64,000 nt of DNA from Odobenus rosmarus divergens (GCF_000321225.1 NW_004452110.1:289705-353704), one strand, 5' to 3'; positions 1 to 12,255 are shown, counted from the first letter of the stretch. Translations and numbers: made by a program. Notes: generated by a model from the sequence alone, not told the origin.

Positions 1-451
1 ATACACACTGTTATTCAGTAATTGACAGAACTAGACTAAAAAAATCAGTAAAGATACAGAAGATCTAAATGACTGTACAGGCAGTCCTTACTTTGAGTTA
101 CTACATAGAACTCTGTCCCTGCTTTGCACTGTTCTGATATGCAGGGTTTTGGTTAACATAGTTCCATGTGGAGTAAGGACTGTCTGTATATGTTTTTGTA
201 TAGTTCTGGGTTTTGGAAGTATGTTAATGCCCCACATATTAAAATAAGAATCAATAAGGATGGAAAGGCAGGGGTGGGAGGGAGGGAAACTGAAACTGAA
301 AGCAAACAGAAAAGAATAAAGCCAGCTATATTTCAAATGCATACCATAACACACTGAAGGGGGGAAATTAATCTAATTCATGAATATAGTACTTGACCAT
401 ATGCCCTTAATCTTGGGTAGAGTGGGGGAGAAATGCAAATAAATCCTGAAT

Positions 452-942
452 TTTTTTTTAAATTTTTTATTATGTTAATCACCATACATTACATAATTAG
501 TTTTTGATATAGTGTTCCATGATTCATTGTTTGTGCGTAACACCCAGTGCTCCATGCAGACCGTGCCCTCTTTAATACCCGTCACCAGGCTAACCCATCC
601 CCCCACCCCCTTCCCCTCTAGAACCCTCAGTTTGTTTTTCAGAGTCCATCGACTCTTATGGTTCGTCTCCCCCTCCGACTTACTCCCCTTCATTCTTCCC
701 CTCCTATCTTTTTTTTTTTCTTACCACATATTGCATTATTTGTTTCAGAGGTACAGATCTGTGATTCAACAGTCTTGTACAATTCACAGCGCTCACCATA
801 GCACATACCCTCCCAATGTCTATCACCCAGCCACCCCATCCCTCCCACCCCTCCCCACTCCAGCAACCCTCTGTTTCCTGAGATTAAGAATTCCTCATAT
901 CAGTGAGGTCATATGATACATGTCTTTCTCTGATTGACTTAT
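452..942 (-). mobile_element. 5'-truncated carnivore L1 (3' end)
   Basis: The antisense of a carnivore L1 3' UTR begins at a T-rich tract (the L1 A tail). It includes the characteristic strings reading GTGTTCCATGATTCATTG and CAACCCTCTGTTTCCTGAG. Flanking copies of AAATCCTGAATTT / AAATCCTAAATTT (about 440 and 943) look like the target-site duplication. The ORF across it is not a gene. Confidence 0.8.
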
Positions 943-2548
943 AAATCCTAAATTTCTTTTCGTAAGTATGTTTTCTCTTATACAGACAAAGCAATTCTGA
1001 AACTATCTGAGATGTATTACGGGATAAAGCAAATGAGTAAATTGCTGATGTTACTGGGAGCCAGGGTTCAAGGGACAAAGATATGAAAGGAGCAAAAACC
1101 AAGGCACAGAACAACCCTATGAGAATGAACTGGAATTGGATATATTGGGTCAATTCACGATTTCTAAATTATGCATGTGTTGTATATATTATATACCTAT
1201 AAGTGTCTATACATGTATGTATTTGTTAACTGTCCACTAATGGGGCCTCTGATTATATACGAGTAGCAATGACTATATCCAACACCCAGATCTTGATTTG
1301 TAGTATTATTTTCTACTAAAAGGAACCGAGGCTCTTTGGAAAAATAGCGGATTCTAGGACTGTGACAGAGAAGATACAAAATGAACCTAGAACAGCTGTT
1401 ATACCACAAAGTGATAAAGACCTTTTAAAAAAAATCAAAAAAAGAAAAAAAAGACAAGTTTATGTCAGATGCAGCATACAGGAGCCAGTTTGAAGAGGCT
1501 CCTAGAGGCCGAATTTGGGACAACTTAGGCACCAAAATAATTAAGGATAGTAAAAGGAAAAAATAGGAATCCATGCATCCATGCTGATAATAGATAACTG
1601 GAGAATAAGGGAAGACTCCTGATAATAAAGTAGAATGTCAACTGCTGTGGTTTTCTGTCTTCGTGTTAACATTTGAAAAAATTTTTAAATGATGTATTTT
1701 TGGAACCCAGTAAAACAAAACACTTTAGAAGCTACTGACAAAATACAGACTTTAGAACAGTGTGACTCAGTGAAGAACTGACCTTAATTAGAATTTCCTA
1801 TCTATAATTAGGACAGGCTATCCTAAATATACTGCTTTAGAGTACAGAATTTTCACACAACAAAATTTCATAGGCTTTGCATTCAACAACTACAATCTTA
1901 GTTTGTTTAAAATGTAACTGGCTGATAAAATAAGCCAAAGAAAAGAAAATATATCTATTATATCAATGTCTTTTAACATAAAGATGTATATGACAAATGC
2001 CATCTAGAATTTGGTGCCAGAATTTCTTTTCCCCTGAAGAACATGTACAGTATACCAGAAAATAAGAGCTAAGTAATCCATCAAGTTTCCTTTGCTGCAG
2101 AAAATTGATCTTTTCTTCTCTATATGGTTATTTTTTATATAATTTATCTTCTATTTAACTGCACATGGGCATATAGTTTCTCTGCAAAATACCAAAAATC
2201 CTTTAAGATGGAATATAATTTATGAGATAAATTGTAAATCTAAAAATAATCTTAATATGATTGCAACGCAAATGTTTAATTTAGTCTAATAGCAGTGCTA
2301 TGAATACAGCAATTGAGTTCATCTATGGTTAAAAAAAATCAGCTATAGTCAACGCAAAAAAAATTCAGAATAACTGTTTTTAAAAAAATTTGACAAATAC
2401 AAAGTGTTAGAACCAATTTTTACAAGTGAAGTTGTGTTTCTGCTCCCAAGATTTTAATCAGGAAATTCAAAACTATATTTCAGATAATTAGAAAATAACT
2501 TCCCTTTACACCGTGAGACCCTTTTAAAGTAATAAAATTCGAATTCCA

Positions 2549-2722
2549 GGGGGCACCTGGGTGGCTCAGTCCGTTAAGTGTCTGCCTTCAGCTCGGGTCT
2601 TGATCTCAGGGTCCTGGGATAGAGCCCTGCATGGGGTTCCCTGCTCAGTGGGGAGTCTGCTTCTCCCTCTCCCTCTGTCAACTCATGCTCTCTCTCTCTC
2701 AAATAAATAAAATCTTAAAAAA
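2549..2722 (+). mobile_element. Can-SINE
   Basis: It has a tRNA-Lys-derived head with A/B-box-like segments, a CT-rich body and an AATAAAATCTT(A)n tail. It is flanked by a short duplication of AATTCCAG. Confidence 0.9.
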
Positions 2723-2833
2723 ATTCCAGTTTTCACAACCAAACACACAAAGAAAAATATACTTTTGTTTAAAGATTTGTTTTCTTCTTGATAAATACTA
2801 TGATTATATTAAGGCATAATAATAGAGACTACT

Positions 2834-3041
2834 GGGGTGCCTGGGTGGCTCAGTGTGTTGAGCATCTGACTCTTGATTTCAGCTCAGGTCATGACCTCAG
2901 GGTTGTGGGATAGAGCCCCGCACTGGGCTCCTCGCTCAGCATGGAGTCTGCCTGTCCCTCTCCCTCTGTTCCTAACCCCGCTCCCCCCATCACTTGCACA
3001 ATCTTTCTCAAATTAGTAAATAAAAATCTTAAAAAAAAAAT
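2834..3041 (+). mobile_element. Can-SINE (older, diverged copy)
   Basis: The head is GGGGTGCCTGGGTGGCTCAG and the tail TAAAAATCTT(A)n. It lies only 110 bp from the previous copy in the same orientation. Confidence 0.88.
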
Positions 3042-3064
3042 AAAGGCTACATCTATCGAAGGCT

Positions 3065-3235
3065 TGCTATGCAGTAGGCACTGCGGGTTATGTACCTATC
3101 TCTGAATAGGTACAGCAAGGCAGCAAGCATCCTTGCCCATTCTAGAGATGTGCAACTTGTCTAAGGACATATAGCAATAAGAGCACATGGCTAAGATATG
3201 AACACAGCACTTTCTACCTCAAATGCCAGTATTAT
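3065..3235 (+). repeat. MIR fragment
   Basis: The pattern resembles the MIR core and 3' half (GTAGGCACTG, then CCATTCTAGAGATGTGCAACTTG and AGCACATGGCTAAG). It is strongly diverged. Confidence 0.4.
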
Positions 3236-3780
3236 TTCCACAACTCCAATATTTTCAGTAAAGTTTGTTTTCTATGGATACTTCTGATTTGTTTCATCGG
3301 CAAAATGCATTTAAAAATGCATTTCCCTCTGTAAGCGTGAAACTACAACAAAATAAAGTTTAAAAAACGTCCTCACAACACAGCCATTACTTCAAATTAA
3401 AAGTTTAAGAAAGAAAAAGAGATCCTCATAGAGAACTATGGTTGTCTGGGGATAATGAGTTTGATGTTCTATTTTATGGACTTGGGAAAAAATTACTGAA
3501 GTTCTATTATTTTTACCAGATTCAAGGTCAAGTTCTAAAAGCCTACGAAATAAGCATCATAAGAATGTTAACCTAAAACTATTAATAGTAAATGATACAT
3601 ATGACATTATAACAACTTGAACATGTAGGTCTCTTTCAAGCAAGAGAAATGTAAATATGCATGTCTAAAAGCTAAAAACCCAGGAAACTTTAACTCATGA
3701 CAGCATGCTAATTCAAAACAACTTTATCCTCATACAAATGGTCCACAGAAATGTTTTAATTTTAAATGTTTATGTTCTTG

Positions 3781-3937
3781 CAGCACCTGGGTGGCTCAGT
3801 GGGTTGAGTGTCAGGTCATGATCTCATGGGTCGTGGGATCAAGCTCTGTGCCCGCTTGGAGTCCACTTGAAGATTCTCTCCCTCTGTCCCTCCCCCAAGC
3901 ATGTGCTCTCCCTCTAAAATAAATAAATCTTTAAAAA
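3781..3937 (+). mobile_element. Can-SINE with 15-bp target-site duplication
   Basis: It is flanked by exact copies of AAATGTTTATGTTCT at 3764-3778 and 3938-3952. The head is GCACCTGGGTGGCTCAG and the body is shortened. Confidence 0.92.
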
Positions 3938-4637
3938 AAATGTTTATGTTCTCTTAAAAATTTGATCATTCAATAATTTTATTCTTTTGCCTCAAACCTT
4001 TTCATATCACTAAACGAGGTAGTCATGGTAAAAAATATCTCAAGGGTCTTAAACCTTTAAGTTTCAAAAATTGAAATAAGCATATTTTTTTGTCCTCCCT
4101 CCAAAAAAAGGGCACTTATTTTTTCTTCCACTTCCTTTACAGTGTCACTTTCTTTCTGCTTTAGAGTTTATAATTTATCACACAAAATGAGTTTACATTC
4201 AGGAGCAGGAAAAATTATTAAAATATAAATGCTTAGATTACAATAATATGTCCTCTTTAGTTTATATCCTACAAACCTGGAATCTATCTGACCTGAAAAG
4301 TCTATTTTTTATACTAAGAAAAAAGTTTAGAAGAAAAACAATGTAGGTAAGATTTTAATGAGAATGAATGTTAGAATTCAATTTGAAGACAAAAAAGGCA
4401 GGGATGAGTAGAAAACAGTAATTTATTCTTTCCTTCATAAACAATTTTAAGTAATCCTTAAACTGTGTGAAAATAACACAGGACCACAATACTAGCTAAC
4501 TTTACATGGTGGGGTTTATAAAGATAGTGACTGGAAAACGCTTTAAATAGTGCGCTTCCTCCCAAGATATAATCAATCTATAACCCCACCAGCAACATTA
4601 AGGTAAAAGAACTAGTTTTTTAAAAATTCCTGGCACA

Positions 4638-4876
4638 CTCTTAAAAGAAAAAATAAAATCTAAAAAAAAGCGGGGGGGGGCACCTGGGTGGCTCAGACGG
4701 TTAAGCGCCTGCCTTCAGCTCAGGTCATGATCTCCAGGTCCTGGGATCGAGCCCCATGTCGGGCTCCCAGCTCAGCGAGGAGTGTGCTTCTCCTTCTCCC
4801 TCTGCCTCTACCTCTCCCCGTGCTTGTGCTCTGTCTCTCTATCTCAAATGAATAAATAAAATCTTAAAAAAATAAA
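4638..4876 (+). mobile_element. Can-SINE with extra SINE-tail-like 5' segment
   Basis: A full Can-SINE (from about 4671) is preceded by 33 bp resembling the A-rich tail of another Can-SINE (AAAATAAAATCT(A)n). The whole is enclosed by one duplication, TAAAAATTCCTGGCACA at 4621-4637 and TAAAAATTCCTAGCACA at 4877-4893. It may be a dimer or template-switch product. Confidence 0.85.
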
Positions 4877-5103
4877 TAAAAATTCCTAGCACATTATCTC
4901 TTTATTACACATCATCTACATCACAGTAAACAAATGTATGTTGAATAAGTGAATAATAAATCTTCAAGGCTATCTTTGCAGGTTTGGGGAAGGGTAGATG
5001 AGTAGGTAAATACAGGAGAGTTAAGAAATTCTGTCCAAAATTGCCCTTCTAATGTTTAAAAGTTGCTATGACTATTTTGGAAAAGATAATCCAATGGTAT
5101 GAT

Positions 5104-5137
5104 TGTGAATCTACAAGAAATGTGAATCTACAAGAAA
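5104..5137 (+). repeat. 17-bp perfect tandem duplication
   Basis: TGTGAATCTACAAGAAA occurs twice back to back (5104-5120 and 5121-5137) in intron 2. It is a simple local duplication with no other feature attached. Confidence 0.9.
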
Positions 5138-5805
5138 ATTCACTGAAAGAAAAAAAAACATCTGGTCAAAATTTCCTTAGACACAAATCACTTGAAAAAT
5201 GTCCTTCCTAATGTTAATGTGACAAACCCAAATTATAATTAGATATTTAATACTCATGCTTACATACCATATTAGCTTAGCCAATTCAAATTCAGACTTG
5301 TGTAGAGCTGTGCTTTTACTGTGTCATTTAACTGTACACTACAGTCCCTTTTACAAAATCTACAGCATATTTAGTCTTTGATAAGAGAATTCCTTTTCAA
5401 ACAGTCTTTCTGACATAATGATGTACAATACTGAATTATTCCAACACAAAACAAAAAAACTGTTTAGCACATTCTTAGTATACTTAAAATTAACCTATTA
5501 GCAAGGACACAAATATATTAGGTACAAAATATAACTGTATACTCAGGCACTTGTTTTTATTATGGGCTGGAAATAAAAATAAAAGTGATAAGTACCAAAT
5601 AAGTGGTACAAACAAGTGTCATAGAAATGTAGCATAAGGGCGGTATACTTGTACTTGAAATGATCAGGAGACACATTAAAGAGGCAGGTGTTGAAGTCGA
5701 TCTAGGAAGTTTGGTTTCAAGAAGCAGAAAATGGGGTAGGGCCTTCAGCCTGGAAAACGGTGGGGAGTCAACAAAAGAAGCTTAGTATGGTAAAATATCT
5801 AAGGC

Positions 5806-6095
5806 AGGGAATAGTGAACTATGGTCCATGGGCCAAATCCAGCCCCCTGCTTGTTTTTGTGTAGCCTATAAACTACCATAGGTTTTCACATTTTTAAATG
5901 ATTGAAAAAAATTAAAAGAATATTTCACGACACATGAAAATTATGAAATTCATATGTAGAGTTTTATGGGTACACAGCCATACCATGTACTGTCTATGAC
6001 TGCTTTCATACTATATGGCCAAGCAACAGAGACCATGTGAATCGTAAAACCTAAAATATTTACTATCTAGCCCTTGAGAGAGAAAGTTTACCAAC
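5806..6095 (+). mobile_element. hAT-Charlie-type DNA transposon fossil
   Basis: It resembles the common mammalian non-autonomous element containing GGGCCAAATCCAGCC, TACACAGCCATACC and CTAAAATATTTACTATCTAGCCCTT. A related fragment in the other orientation is at 24895. The subfamily is not assigned. Confidence 0.65.
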
Positions 6096-6820
6096 ATCTT
6101 CCTTTAGGAAAGCCTATGTGGCTGAGGCACTCTGAGTGAGGGGCTGAGAGGAGAAAGAAGCCAGAGAGGCAAGAGGGGCATGTAGACCATAGCAAGGATT
6201 TGGGTCTATATTCTAGTAACGGGGAAGCCATTAAAGAATTTTAAGTAGGAAAGTGACAAGAAAATTTGCATTTTAAAAAGGCCATTCTGGTGGTTATATC
6301 TGTAACCAGTATTAGGAGAAAAGTAAGGAGCTTAGTGTAGTAAGTAGTTTAAGCAAGATATGAACACAGTTTAGACTATAGGGCAGGCAAAGTAAAATAA
6401 GGAGGCCGGGCAAGATTATTTCTGAGATCCCTTTCAGCTCTAAAATTTTAAGAATCACAGGGCTTTCTAAGCATTTCTGATTGGTATTTTCAATTATCAC
6501 ATATAAGTCTCAAAAATGTTATACTATAAACAGCTCTCCAAGAGTTAGTAAATTAGAAATATGCCAACAGAGCATCAAACATCTAAAAAGTCTGGGAATT
6601 AATGAAGGACAAATGATCCTCTCCATTAGAATGCTTTCTTAAAATATGGTTTTATTTTTTGCAAGCTGGAAAGGGCTAGTTTTATGAAATTTATGATTAA
6701 AGATTTACAGATCATACATAATAAATTAACACAAAGGGGGAACAAACACAAACATGCTTAAATATATTTTCACTGCACTTTCTTTCCCATAATGTAGCAA
6801 TGACGAAACAAAGAACATAC

Positions 6821-6946
6821 CTGCTACATTCTAACAATGTAACTTTAAGGCGGCCTTCCGTAAGTGCCCATTGCTGTATATGGATATGCTCTTCTTCATC
6901 TTCTTCAAATCCTTGCGAAGTTTGGAATGGAAAAAACGGCTTAAAC
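6821..6946 (-). CDS. PDZD8: PDZD8 exon 2: end of SMP region and acidic linker
   Basis: This is a 126-bp internal exon. Read on the minus strand, the acceptor is a pyrimidine-rich tract ending CTTTTCTCAG|G and the donor is AGCAG|GTATG. The first base completes Arg291 from exon 1 and 41 codons follow: FKPFFPFQTSQGFEEDEEE, then HIHIQQWALTEGRLKVTLLE and CS. The last two bases (AG) begin the next Arg codon, so both flanking introns are phase 2. The protein follows exon 1 exactly as PDZD8 does. Compared with the human protein as I remember it, the acidic run has one extra Glu and two substitutions (Phe for Tyr, Ser for Leu). The exon lies 24.2 kb downstream of exon 1 in otherwise non-coding, repeat-rich DNA. 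The next exon (starting LLIFGSYDRE in PDZD8) was searched for to the left edge and not found. Confidence 0.95.
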
Positions 6947-7364
6947 CTGAGAAAAGTAAAGATAAGTCTAAATTTTTGGACAATAAACAGTAATTAAAGA
7001 GTAATTAACAAAACATACCTGTAGGAAAGCAATGTAAAACAAAAACTTAATACTGCATGAGCCCTAAAAATCCAAAGCTTATCATTCTCCCCTACAACTG
7101 TCAGCAGATGGTGTCTTCTCTATGGCACTCAGACCTCCTGCTTTTTTTTTTTTGGCATGCCCTCATTGACAAGGCAAGACACTTAGAAAAAAGAAAAAGA
7201 AAATCTAAAGACCACCATTAGGCCCTGAAACTTGGGTGGGTCAGGACAGTGATTCTTTCTGAACCAGATGGGAAGAGTGTTTCTACAGTACAAGATCAAA
7301 ATTCAGAATGCACTGTTCTGGAAACAATATAATTCATAGTAATTAGTACATGAGTATGATTAAT

Positions 7365-7610
7365 AACAACAATTAATGGTGGCAAAGGTATTTATCAGAA
7401 TTGTCTACTATTTGCCAGGCAGTGTATTAGGAGCTTTCCAAACTTTCTCTTATGTAATGCTCACAATCCTGAGAGGGTGATAGAAACCAGCTTCCCTTTC
7501 CAGATGAGAATAGTGAGCCTTATAAGTTAAAGGATTTGTTCAGTGTTACACAGTGGGTGGCAAAACCAGAATTCAAGCTAGTCTGACTCTTATCAAAGCC
7601 CAAACACTTC
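7365..7610 (+). repeat. MIR element
   Basis: It shows the MIR order: TTGCCAGGCAGTGTATTAGG, CTTATGTAATGCTCACAATCC, CCAGATGAGAATAGTGAG, GTTACACAGTGGGTGGCAAA. It is diverged but continuous. Confidence 0.65.
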
Positions 7611-9229
7611 AGTTACCTATGAATAACTCAGGCCTATATGTGCGTATTCTTTAATACTCTGATTTTCATGGAGAAGCTTGTGCTGAGTTATGAACTGTAG
7701 GCTTTAAAAACTTTAATTTGAAACACAATCCATACTCCTTCATTAAAGCAAAGGACAAGGAAAATGAAGAGAAAATTGGGCTCGGGGGCCTACAGTTTTC
7801 AATTCACCTTACACATTGTCACCAGACATGATGGCTACAAAGGCTTCTCACCAACCACACACAAAACGAGATGGTCAAAAGTTCTTGGTTTCATATCCAA
7901 GGTCCACCACATTTCCACTGGCATTTTTCCCTGTTAGAAACCTTCCTATACTGGAAGTATAGTCACCTCATGTGCTCTGAGGGTACTATCTATGCACACT
8001 CCTGCCTTCAGGCCTTCTGAACTAACTGGATGTTCTCCCTACTTCTCAAAGCCTAGCCAAATCCTAAATGCTTTGCGTAATCGGCTTTAGGTCCTAGATC
8101 AGTCCTAGATCACAGCAGAGCACATGCACTGCTTTCACTCTTATTTTGCAGTCACTTAAACTGCTGTGCGTTTATGCCTTCAAATCTCAAACGTGACCTG
8201 GTCTCACAGTTTGTACCCTTCATGCAAACAATCAGGACTCAAGTATGTGTTGAGCTGATTTATAAAAATCCAACCCTAAAAATGAAATAAACATTTAGAA
8301 TATATTAATAGCCCACTACAGTTTATACTGAAAGATACTGATAGAGGGGGAGAAATATTGTTTTACGGTTTCCCAATGAAGAGGATCAAAGGAAAAACTT
8401 TTTAGGGAAAGATAAGTAGGTATACAAACCATGTTCAGTGCTTTTCTCCTGCTTCTGAATTAGGGGGAAGGCAGAAAGTCCTCCTCAATTCTCTAATTTG
8501 CATTTGAAGTCATGTGATTCAAACTGGCACCAAATTTTTAGAGGGAAAAAAAATTAGGACCTAAATCTGTTATGTTAATACATTATTGTAGTTGAGTGCT
8601 TTTAACACACAAGTCTTATGGCTCCTGTAGAACACTGTCACTCATAAAACATTACAAAGATCACTATACTATACACAACCAACTTTGAATGTTAACAATC
8701 CAGCTAAATCACAGCTGCTCTATGAATCAACTTTTCTTGTCATATATAAACTTAAAATTCAATAAAAACTTCCCACAGGTATGTGACTTCAATGTTCTAT
8801 GGAATAAAGTCTAACTTGGTTTATTAATGCTGCTAGCAGCGTTTCCTAAAAGTGTTTATGCCACAAAAGTACACTGAAATCACAAAACTGAATTCCATTT
8901 AAAAATAACACACTAAACAGTGGGATAAAGCTATTTGTTCACCGAGCTAATAAACAGAATCCACACATTCACATTCCCTAAGGACACTTGGTTTTCAAAA
9001 CGTTTAAGTCCAAGGCTTTAAAAGTATCTCAAAACCCATAAAGAAATCTAAACAATAAAGCAGGCTACCCCTTCCTTTTACCTTCCCATCCTACCACATT
9101 ATCCTTCCTCAGAATTCATGAACCTTTTCTTCTGTTAACCTATCAACTTAAAAATGTCACTGTCTTCTCATTCAAGTTCCCTGAATAAGCTACTTGTACG
9201 TCCTCCTGCAGAAGCCTTAAAAAACCAAC

Positions 9230-11360
9230 CCAGAAAGATCAACTTCTGAAATGACAGCATAAAGAGGTCCACTGACTCCCTCGGCAATAAAACTGGTGGA
9301 AATTATTAAAATAAAAACAAAGCAGAAAGAAAACACGTAAAGCCTCTGAAATGTCCCTAAGGGTAAACAGCAAATGAAGGAACTTCTATTCAAGAAAATC
9401 TACAAAAATTTGGTAAGAAAGGTGTGAGTCTGTGGTGCCTAAACCAAGACTGCTACCTCCAACAAGCTCAGCAAGGAAGAGATTCCACTCTAGACTGCTG
9501 CAGCCAAGAACACAAGCGGTCTCACCTTCAGCTCGCAGTCAAAGGGAGACCTCCTGAGAAGAGCAGGACAGCAGTGTTTCTCATCCAGCCTTCTGCCTAA
9601 GAAGCCTGTACAGAGCCTAAATTCCAGGCAGGGGTAGTCAAGAGATGGGAGCTCCTTTCCTTGACCCTGCCCCCATTTGTGGAATGGGGATTTCATGTTG
9701 GGCACAGTGCCCTGATCATCTTTGCTCTGGCTCACACTGCAATGGTTCTATGCCAAGAGAGGCAAGCCTAAAGTACCTCAGGCTGCTGCCACCCCCTCCC
9801 CCACCTCTTACCCAACTTCTAGAGTGGGGGTGTCACCCAGAGAGAAGCTTGCCTTTGTTCCCACCCCCAGCTCCAGAACTCTGACTCAAAATTTTTACTA
9901 AGGGGGCTGGAAAGGGTAAGGCATGTCATAAAAAAAGCTCCTGATCTCTTCCCAAAGGAACTAAGAAGCTCAAACCTAAGTGGAAGGAGATTCATGGATT
10001 TAATGAAGATACAGCCTACAATAAAGGTTGCCTAGTTTACAGGAAACAAGACAGCTGGGCGATCTCTCCTGGGGTCAGAACAAGTATCAAACACAGACCT
10101 CAGAAATTATTCCTTCAAAGAAGCCACAATTTGACTGGGTTAGATGGTAGAACAATATATGCCCCAGAGTACCGGTGAAAACAATAGGCACAATGGGGGT
10201 AGAGGGTAGACTTCACTAAAATAACCCAGGCAATCACTAAAAAACAAATAAATAATGAACCCTGGGAGGGGGGACCAGTGCTCAAAGTTGCTACAATACT
10301 ATCTAAAATAATTTCCAACAAAAATTGTGAAGCATGCAAAGAACCAGGAAAGCAGATTTTTCTTTTTCTTTCTTTCTTTCTTTTTTAAAGATTTATTTAT
10401 TTGACACAGAAAGAGATAGCAAGAGAGGGAACACAAGCAGGGGGAGTGGGAGAGGGAGAAGCAGGCTCCCCGCTGAGCAGGGAGCCCGATATGGGGCTCG
10501 ATCCCAGAACCCTGGGATCATGACCTGAGCCGAAGGCAGACGCTTAACGACTGAGCCACCCAGGTACCCCAGCAGATTTCTTTCTGACCCATAAAGCAGA
10601 AAGCAGGCAACACACACTGCCAGTGAGAATGACCAGGTATTGGATTTAACAGAAAAAGAATTCAAAACAGCCACTACAAATAGGTCCACGAAAAATTTTA
10701 ATAGCATGATTAAAGAGGTAAAGGGAGGTATTATGCCAATGTCACATCAAATAGAGAATATCAATAAAAATATAGGAATTATGTATATTTAAAAAAAAAA
10801 CCAAGTGGGAATTCCAGAGTTGAAAACTAACAACTGAAATAAATTCACCAAAAGGGCTCTCAACCATAAATGTGAACTGGCAGAAGGAAAGAAGTAGTGA
10901 ATCTGAAGACAGAGCAACAGACGTTATGCAAGCCAAAGAACAAAGAGAAAAAAGAATAAAGAAAAATGAACTAAGCCTTAGAGAAATGTGGGAGATCATT
11001 AAGTACACCAACACACACATAACGGGAACGCCAGAGGGAGGGATGAGGAGGGGAGAGGAGGAGAGAGAGGGAGCAGAAAAAATAGTGAAAGAAATAATAG
11101 AGGCAGCCAGTAAGCCCTAAAGCCACAAATTATATGATTCCATTCATATGAAAATCCAGAATAGAGAAATCTAGAGACAGAAAGTACATTAGTACTTAGG
11201 GTTGGGGTGGTTAGGAGGAGGATAGCTGAAGGGTAGGGGGTTTTCTTTTTTGAGGTGATAAAACTGTTCTAAGAGGGACTGTGGTGATGGTTATACACCA
11301 TTGTAAGCTTTAAATAGGTAAATTTTACAGAATATGAATTATACCTGAATAAAACTGTTA
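9230..11360 (+). mobile_element. HAL1/L1ME-like LINE relic, interrupted by a Can-SINE
   Basis: The 5' part (9230-10360) resembles the 5' region of old L1/HAL1 elements. The segment at 10580-11120 encodes a decayed coiled-coil ORF1-like stretch (KEQREKRIKKNELSLREMW). 11140-11360 resembles an L1M 3' UTR ending in TATACCTGAATAAAACTG. A Can-SINE sits at 10360-10570. No ORF2 part is seen, which fits a HAL1-type 'half-L1' or an internal deletion. Confidence 0.6.
10360..10570 (-). mobile_element. Can-SINE inserted in the HAL1-like LINE
   Basis: It is a minus-strand copy: T-rich tail, AAAGATTTATTTATTTGAC, GA-rich body, ending GAGCCACCCAGGTACCCC. It is flanked by AGCAGATTT on both sides (10351 and 10571). 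Confidence 0.92.
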
Positions 11361-11667
11361 AGAAAAATCCCAACCCAGTTTACCCAGAAAGAATTTCTTA
11401 TTGTTGCTTTGATATGTAAATGCTTGGTTAGAATTATCTGATTAAATAAGAAACAAAACCATAAATGACAGCTCTGTTAAAATAACTTATAGCCCCTTTT
11501 AAGGCTTATGAAAAAGATTTATTAAACAGTTATCATACCAGGTACTGACTAAAAGTCACTTATTTGCTCACTTAATCCCTACAACCACCCCAAAACTGGG
11601 TATTTGAAGGTCTAACTAGGTCTTAGAGGTCTCACAAATACTACACACTGAAGCCCAAACTGGAACT

Positions 11668-12051
11668 TATAATAGTCTGCTAGGGCTGCTGAAACAGAGT
11701 ACCACAAACTGTGTGGCTTAAAAAACAGAAATTTATTTTCTCGTAGTTCTGGAGTCTGGAAGTCCAAGATTAAGGTACCAGGAGTTTTGGCGTCCCGTGA
11801 GGCCTCTCTCCTTGGCTTGCAGACAGGCACCTTCTTGCTGTGTCCTCTCATGGCTTTTTCTCTCTGCACATACATTCCTGATGTTTCTTCCTCTTCTTAA
11901 AAGAATACTGGTCCTACTGGATTAAGGCTCCATCCTTATGACCTCACTTAACCTTAATTACCTCATGAAAGGCCCTACCTCAAACACCATTACGCTGGGG
12001 GTTAGGGCTTCAACATATGAATTCTGGGGGATGCAATTCAGTCCACAACAG
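11668..12051 (-). mobile_element. Solitary MaLR (MST/MLT1-type) LTR
   Basis: Read on the minus strand it starts TGTTGTGGACTGAATTGCAT, contains AATTCATATGTTGAAGCCCT and GAGGTAATTAAGG, has an AATAAA signal in AGAAAATAAATTTCTG, and ends CAGCAGCCCTAGCAGACTA. This is the pattern of ERVL-MaLR LTRs. No internal sequence is attached, so it is a solo LTR of an ancient endogenous element. Confidence 0.85.
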
Positions 12052-12149
12052 AACTCAAATGTGACTCCAGAGCCTGATCTGACTGCTACCCAGTTTTCTA
12101 CAGGAATAATGCACTAAACCTGGCCTGAAGGTACCTAGCAAGGACACTC

Positions 12150-12255
12150 ATGGTTTCACATACATTATTGTTCTTGATCCATAAAGTAACATGGTGAAGC
12201 ACAGTTGCAAATCATTTCTTCATTTCACACAGATAAGGAAACTAGTTCAGAAGAA
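12150..12255 (+). repeat. MIR fragment
   Basis: The 3' half of a MIR core is recognisable (CATTTCACACAGATAAGGAAAC). Confidence 0.45.

Larger units (their letters stand above)
1..6820 (-). other. PDZD8: PDZD8 intron 2 (partial; continues past the left edge)
   Basis: The sequence downstream of the exon 2 donor on the minus strand is AT-rich. It holds a carnivore L1 3' end, four Can-SINEs, a MIR and a hAT fossil. No further PDZD8 exon was recognised, so exon 3 should lie outside the window. The stretches 950-2540, 3240-3760, 4900-5800 and 6100-6800 hold nothing I can name with confidence. Confidence 0.85.

Noticed and set aside
512..916. A 134-codon plus-strand ORF
   Set aside because: It lies wholly inside the antisense 3' UTR of a carnivore L1 and reads C-rich repeat sequence.
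1..6800. PDZD8 exon 3
   Set aside because: I searched by eye on the minus strand for codons for LLIFGSYDRE and SSVWEEKQRS and found none, so it should lie left of the window.
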